DNA of 64,000 bases from Chrysemys picta bellii (lineage: Eukaryota > Chordata > Testudines > Emydidae). The stretch's first letter is position 1; each line of letters begins with the position of its first letter. Positions 57,606-64,000 of this stretch are shown one piece after another. The DNA is taken from assembly GCF_011386835.1 (NCBI RefSeq), contig NC_088791.1, positions 31,780,998 to 31,844,997 on the forward strand. Reading direction: 5' to 3'. The notes under the pieces were generated by a model that was given only the letters and a program-made list of their open reading frames with translations, did not search any database and was not told the origin of the DNA. Made by a program: the position numbers and the translations under genes.

Positions 57606-58659
57606 ACAATAACAGTATCAGTCTAAACTAAATAACAACAATTGATAAAAGAAAGTCATTTTTCATATTTCATACCTGTAGAAAGCAACTGAGTCTTTCT
57701 TCTCTAACGTCACCGCTTCTATGAGAACACTGTATGTAATATACAGCATTGCATGAGCCAAATCCTGCTCACTTTATTCATGTCCCACTGAGGTCAATGG
57801 GGCTACTCAGTATTTAACACCCTACCTATTACATACTTGAAATCAGAGAGATATTCTTATGATCCTTTGATCATCAATAGTAGCAACTGTTGAAAGAAAT
57901 AATGATGCATGGGCAAGTTTGCTTTAGCTTGCAGTGCATTCCCTTCACAACTTATATAGTCATTTACATGGCACATTTCTTTGGTATTGAATTTATCTGT
58001 ACTGCAACCTGGGAAGTAACGGGGATAAAAGATCAATTCTGTCAGTTTCAGATTTTTCATGAACTCACTGAAATGGTTAACAGTCAGTTTCATTAGCTGC
58101 AAAGAATAACAGCTTCATTTATAAAGCTAATTATACTGGTGCATAAAAACATTTTAAAATGAAGTTTCCTGGTCTCAAACAATTCCAGTTGGAAAGTATT
58201 TTCCATTTCCTCTATGAACAGATAACATGATCACATAGTTTGGCAGCTGTTCATGTAAAGGTTTTGACCTCTATTAAGTGATATTAAGGCACGTTTTGTA
58301 TTTCCCAGATTCTATGGGCTACATAGCAGCCTAATTTGGAAATGATTGGGAACATACATAGATGCGATGCTGAAAATGTTAGTAACAAGCTGGTCAAAAT
58401 TAAGGAATTAATAAATAAAATATTCCAGCTAATAGCAAAACCTTCTGCTCCAAAGTTGTAATTTACATTTTTGGTACTAATGTTATATATTTTGAAGAAA
58501 AACTTAACACTTAAGTTCAAGATGTTTTAGTTAAACAAGTCTGTTTATTAAATTAGAAGCACCAGAGGATATGCCAGAGGGCGTCTTCTCCCTCCACTGG
58601 AGGAGTCTGCTCACAGTTAATCAGGCTTGCAGCCTGGATTTCCTAGTGAATCCACAACT

Positions 58660-58920
58660 GCTTCTGGATATCAAGAAGCTGCAGTGGCTAAGGCAGCTCT
58701 TTGTCCCTTATATTTGACTAGGAGTTGCAACTTTTTCTTTTAGCTGATGCTTTGTCACAGTGATCCTGACCTTTGACACCTCAAGATTAGATTATTAGAG
58801 TATACTCTACAGTTCTTAAAACAGGAAAAGCTTGGAAGCTTAAACTGATACAGAATATGGCAGCCTGTTTGTCATCGAGGGGTCCCCAACTACATAACTT
58901 TCTCCTCGCCTCAGTTCAAA
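58660..58920 (+). mobile_element. possible L2-like LINE C-terminal fragment
   Basis: The plus strand reads, with stops, VTVILTFDTSRLDY and later LKLIQNMAACL. These resemble the LDYCN and LQ-x-QNAAARL motifs at the end of L2/CR1 ORF2. Short and strongly decayed. Confidence 0.45.
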
Positions 58921-60049
58921 AAAATCCTGAATCTTCTGACTTTCTCATCATGTTGCACGGCCTGTTTACTCTCCAAGACTCCCTGAAAGGGAGGGATCAA
59001 TTGCTGGTAAGGGACAAAGTTTGTTGGTGATTTAGTGGGCTATGGAGAGTCTTTTTTTCCTTTTAAAAATGGTTACAATATCCACCTTTCCAGCACCTGA
59101 CATGGGACATACTTTACAACAAAAAGACAAACATCTAAAATGATGTAAGTAAATATTAAAATAAATCAAGTAACTGTTCCTTATACAGAAGGGTTCAAAG
59201 CAACAATGGATCAGGAATAACAGTGCAAAGAAAAATAAACTGGTGAGACTACATGATAGCAGACAAAGCATTCCTATTTAAGGTCTGCTTCTTGCTCATA
59301 TGGAAGACAAATGAGTTTTGCCATTGACTTCAACAGGAACAGGACGGGGCCCTTACAGAAGATAGTTTCAGTAAAAAATAGCAACATCCACACTGTTATT
59401 CTCAGAGGGAGATTTCAAGGACACAAGCGGGAGTTAGGTGCTCTGTTCCCATGACTTCTAATGGGAACTGGGCACCTAGCTGCCCTTTGTGCCTTTGAAA
59501 ATCTCCTCTTGAAACACCATGCTACCTAAAAGCCAAGTTTCATTAGCTTTGCTGTACAGTAATTCTGCATTCATGAGTAAACGTTCAGTGTGGTGCACAG
59601 GAATTTACCAGCATGACTCCCATTAATGTTAATGGAAGTCATGTAACTAAGTCCTGCTCACAGAGCTGAAAATTTACCTCTCACAGTCTAACCCTAAGGG
59701 CTGCCTTTCCACATAGTGTTTGTGTGGAAATAGATTGGGGTTCAAACTTCAAAGACCACATGCTGTAAAAGTGAGAAATATGCAGAGGTACCAACAGCTC
59801 AATAAATAAATAACCAAAAAATAATCTACGCAGAGGTCTCAGTTCCACATATGCAAATTAGAAATGAAGTTGATTCTTCCTCGTCTCACAAAAACAAGCT
59901 GCACCTTGCAGAGCATTCTCGTCATTATCATGTCCCACGTTCAAGTACGTTGCACCAATTCTTATTTTTGCTTGCTACATTGCCAATGAATGACCTTACA
60001 GATTCTTGTCTTACTTAGATAAGGGTAAGAAGCAGCTCTGGCTAATCAA

Positions 60050-60250
60050 TCAAGCATAGGCTTTTGGGAGCCAGGAACCCCTCATTTCTAATCCCACTTT
60101 GGACGCTGACTCATTCTGCAGCCTGGACATATCACTTAGCCTCGTGTATTTGACTTTCCCCCACCTGTAAAATAGCAATAATAATATTTACCTCCCTCAG
60201 ATAAGGGCAATTAGCACACACAATCTCCACAGAGCTTTAAAAACATTAAC
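60050..60250 (+). repeat. MIR-type SINE
   Basis: Core TGCAGCCTGGACATATCACT, then CCACCTGTAAAATAGCAATA and TACCTCCCTCAGATAAGGGC, matching the second half of a MIR SINE. Confidence 0.75.
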
Positions 60251-61217
60251 TATGCCTCAACACTCCAGTGAGGGAGGATAGAGTTCTGACACCATTTTAA
60301 GGAGGGGCAATCTGAGGTTTAAGGTTTAACCCATGACATTCCCCATGACACAGAGGGAGACATGGTTAGCCTCACGATTATAATGAAGAAGTTCCAGACT
60401 CCCAAGCCTATTTAATCAGACCACCTCTCTCCTTCAGACCATGATAAAGCCACCTGTGAGATGTCTCAGACTCAATGAATGCCATCAAATGTGATCTGGA
60501 GGAACCATCTTCTCAGAGCCCAAAGGTAAAGATGACATCCTTTTGGGTGCAGATTTTTTATTTCTAAGGTCTATAGCAGACTCAAGTGACACCTCCACAC
60601 ATGTATTTTATTCAAGATGTCAAGTCAGATTCTGGTAAGATCCAGCTGAGGAATGGCAATCTGTTTGGCTTTTTTCCTGATTCTTCAACATAAACAAATA
60701 TACATATACTCTCACAGGTGTCCATTCACACATTAAAATGCTAATAATCTTAATCTGTGAAATTTCAGTTTTACCGTGATGGGGTCGTCAGAACATGCAT
60801 CTGTTTTATAGTCTGCAAATTTGATATCCTTTCTGTCAGTATCTTACTTTAAAAATCAGAGACAATGCTAAATTGATGTACTTCAATATGATTTAGAAGT
60901 TCCAGCCACTGAAAGCACATATTTAAATCATTCATGCTCCATTCAGTTATCCATTAAAGGTACAGATGGTCTCGTGGTAAATACTGTAGAGAAGAGATCC
61001 ACAGATTAAGGGATAATGCAGGCTCTGTCTTAAACACTTAATGGCTACATTTTTTGTACTGTATTAATTATATTTCTCAAATGTCACAATCTAAGTTCAG
61101 TGGCCAGTTTAACAAAATGGTCCAAACTTCTGTGGATTTATTTGTAAATAAATCAGATCCATGACATTTAATATTTTGTACTTAATGATAATGGTTGCAG
61201 AGTAAAAACTGTTTCTT

Positions 61218-61296
61218 TGGTCAGTTAGTGGCAGAGGTGGGAACCCAATTCTAGATTTCCTGCTCTGTGCTTAATCCTCTAGACCACATGGCTTTT
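61218..61296. repeat. short SINE-like fragment
   Basis: GGCAGAGGTGGGAACCCAAT followed by TTAATCCTCTAGACCACATG resembles the inverted head of a tRNA-derived SINE common in sauropsids. Confidence 0.4.
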
Positions 61297-62984
61297 ATGG
61301 TGGCATCACCTTCATCTCCTTCATCAGTGGCAGCTTTCTCAAAATTCACAAGTGCACATTTTTGAGTGGAAGTGCCCACTTTATTTTTCCGGAAACATCC
61401 AGAGAGTAAAAAATATTTTTATTCAACCTCATAAAATTGCTCCACTGGTATGGATGTTTCAGGAACTCAACGCAGGCTCATTTCAACAATAAACATTTCT
61501 ATTATAAATATTTCAGTCGGCTCTAGCCTCTTTGCTTCCTTTGAAGCAACTGACAACAGAGGAAACGGCTTTGCAGCAAGCCGTAGACAAGAACAACAGT
61601 GTGAAAAACATAAATGAGTACCCTTGAAAGGGAGACACAACAAACCTAGTTAAGGTTGGCATCTGTCCATTCTTCTCAGGGGACAGATATGAAGGTGCAT
61701 ATTATAAGCATATTCTTTGCTTAGCTCACTGCACAAAAAACATCTATTTTAAAAAGTTAAGCTATTAGACTTTTCCATGTCAAGACTTAATACACAGTTC
61801 AACTTGTTTGCCATCATCATAACTTATTTTTAAAAAGAAAAGCCATTCCAAAACCAACGGTACCCTTTCTCTATGAAAGCTTCCAAGTTTTTGTTTCCTG
61901 GTCAATAAGTCACACATTGTTTTTGTTAATGAGTAGCTAATGATTTATTGAGTATTTTCAGAGGTTAAAGGTTAAAAAGAATCTGTTTCCTAGTTGTTCT
62001 TTTTTAAATTAATATTTTTCTAGACTTTTGTTTGTTTAGCTCAAAAAATTATTAGTGGTATTGTAGGGTAAAATGTAGCATGTTAATATACCTTCAAACC
62101 AACTTATTTCACAATTTTTCTAGCTCCAGTAATAATTAGCAGAAAATGGAGCACCTTCCAAAGTCTACTGCAGATGCTGGAAGTTTGTGGTGCCGTTTTG
62201 GTTCAAACATGCTCAGTCTCATTAGGCAGCTAGCCATGCTCAGAGAACCCTTTCATTAACCCGTTGGCCTCAGACCAACTATCTAACCCAGGAAAGGGGG
62301 GAAAAAGCCTTCAGATTCCCAGGCAATACTTCACTGCTTCAGTGGTCAAAAAGCTCATTAACTGACAGCTACAGACACCATCTCGCTGGGCACAGAAATG
62401 GAATCAACCCCCTCCAAAAAACAAACAAACTGGAAACAACAAATAAAGCAGCAGGAACCAAAAAAAGTGTGACATTTACAACTTAGAGAGAAATAAATTC
62501 GTAAATACCAGACAAGCTTAATGCTGCTACATGAACTTATAGATTGCACTGATCAGAACAGTCAGTCAGGCAACTGGAAATTGGGCCAGATTAGGACGAA
62601 CACACTAAAGTTAATTTCTGCTTTGTAAAATTACCCCTTGCTGATTTCTAGAGGAAAAAAATGAACAGCACCTTTAAAACAAGCCAGTATAAAGACTGGA
62701 GAATCCGTCACATATTTCCACTCTGATACATTATGATAGTCAACAAAGGTAAGTATGACAAATTATTACACAAACTTTTCATTCCTTTGATGTGCATTAT
62801 TCCTTCATTACTCACTGAATAGTCTAAAGGCAATTTTTTTGGTACGTACGTGCTCTTGACTTGAATCTGTACACACCCACAAGAATTTGTGACAGAAAAA
62901 AAAGCACTTTACAGTAAATGGATCAAACGCTGCAAAAAGCAAATCACCATACCATTCCCTTTCCTAAACAAGTGATAGTGACAT

Positions 62985-63720
62985 CCTGGGACTCCTCACA
63001 ATCAGGATTCAGGCTGGGTCATGACACTGAGCTGTCTTTAGTAGCACAGAATGGTGACCATGGCTATGTACAGAGGCCAAACTTTGATGTTCATACAGCT
63101 TGACCTGCTGATGGCTTTTGACATAGTCAATTATGAGACACTGCTCATCTCCCTACAAGATCTAGCTGGTGTGAATGGTGTAGCACTCAACTGATTTTCA
63201 TCAATCCTTTCTACCTCACTCAAGAATGATAACAGGCAGCAGCTTCTCATCCTCACAAGCTCTCACATGTGGAGTCCCACAGGACTAGTTCTGTCCCCTC
63301 CCCTTTTCAATATATGTGATGCCTTTGGAAGAAATTGTGTAGTGCCATGCATACACTGATGGCACTCAACTGTACATTTCTTATCCAGCACAAATGACTA
63401 ACATCCTCACAGATATGACATACCTCCTACAAGAGACCGGTGCCTGGATGAAGACAACCGTAATGTTGATAGGGAGAGTGAAAGAGCCAAAACCTTGACC
63501 GCACCCTTCTTTGGAAGCCACCAGTCAAAATTGTCAAAATTGTGCCCAGCCGCTAAGTATTACTGGATTCCTCTCTGCTCCTTGATAAAGAGGCAGCAGC
63601 AAGATGCACCTTTTTTCACCACTCGGAGACTATGTCCATTCCCCTCAGACAAGGGCCTAGGTACCACAATCCATACAATCATCACCATAGGACTGGTCTG
63701 TCTCATCCACCTTGTACAAT
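62985..63720 (+). mobile_element. L2-like LINE reverse transcriptase fragment
   Basis: The plus strand has successive RT motifs: QSGFRLGHDTELSL, then DLLMAFDIVNYETLL, GVPQGLVLSPPLFNIC, and a catalytic box at 63352-63381 reading YTDGTQLYIS, where L2 elements have YADDTQLY. DMTYLLQETGAWM follows. Frame breaks separate most blocks. Changed catalytic residues and missing ends show it is inactive. Confidence 0.85.
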
Positions 63721-64000
63721 GTTTTTCTCAATTCTGTATTGTCACTGGTTGTTGGTTCCTTTACCCCACCCTTTTCCTACCAACTTTCCAGCTGCCTGCC
63801 CTCACTGTTTCTGCCTACTATGCTTCGCACCCTTCTTCTTGTTCCCCTTCCCACGTTTCCCCTGTCCTTTACACACTCCTCTTTTAGTCCAGCAATCCCT
63901 TCCTCACCCACACTTCAGCCCTAAACACCCTTCATACATAAGCATTATGGTATGTAAGTGTTCTGATTCATCATGTTTAATTGTGTGTCTGGAGCCCAAC

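Larger units (their letters stand above)
56203..64000. other. intron sequence upstream of the first visible exon
   Basis: The next upstream CELSR1 exon (middle of LamG domain 1) should have its donor here or beyond 64000. I searched the minus strand for its typical SDGRWH/QVQLTF-like coding and did not see it. Contents recognised are SINE, MITE and LINE fragments listed separately. Confidence 0.55.

Overview
The window is vertebrate nuclear DNA from a large intron-rich gene. The host is most likely a turtle, probably a cryptodire. The evidence is a tRNA-derived SINE with a CR1 LINE 3' tail at 17190-17394 (the architecture of the tortoise pol III SINE), several CR1 LINE fragments, DIRS-type tyrosine-recombinase retroelements and sauropsid-type short palindromic repeats. 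The species cannot be fixed from sequence alone.

The only host gene I can support is on the minus strand: an adhesion GPCR of the flamingo/CELSR family, best matched to CELSR1 (ADGRC1). I located 23 consecutive coding exons between 56202 (5'-most) and 1397 (3'-most). Each has AG/GT splice borders, all phases agree from exon to exon, and together they give 3465 bp (1155 codons), with no in-frame stop seen. In order they encode: the C-terminal part of the first laminin-G domain, an EGF repeat, the second laminin-G domain, two EGF repeats, laminin-type EGF, the hormone-receptor motif (HRM), the GAIN domain with its GPS, and transmembrane helices 1 to 7. The cadherin repeats and first EGFs (expected beyond 64000) and the cytoplasmic tail (expected before position 1) are not visible.

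The introns are full of transposon debris. Three DIRS-like elements (7531-12225, 34624-37660, 43851-46841) lie in the same orientation as the gene. Each has a long inverted-repeat hairpin at its 3' end and decayed gag, reverse transcriptase/RNase H or tyrosine recombinase segments. The third has been invaded by a CR1 LINE fragment and by a pogo/Tigger-like element with TA target duplications. Two hAT-type MITEs (3422-3667 and 27035-27306) keep perfect 8-bp target duplications. CR1 pieces lie at 13210-13494, 15200-16210, 19190-19830, 19843-20010, 38395-38540 and 55250-55990. An L2-like LINE lies at 62985-63720 and MIR-type SINEs near 1655, 56830 and 60055. Several segments look like old LTRs or unclassified repeats.

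I found no previously undescribed gene system. The points most worth a second look are the canonical-looking GPS residues (His-Met-Thr), the hairpin-ended DIRS family, and a roughly 135-bp segment duplicated 11 kb apart. The longer open frames outside the exons are repeat-derived or chance.
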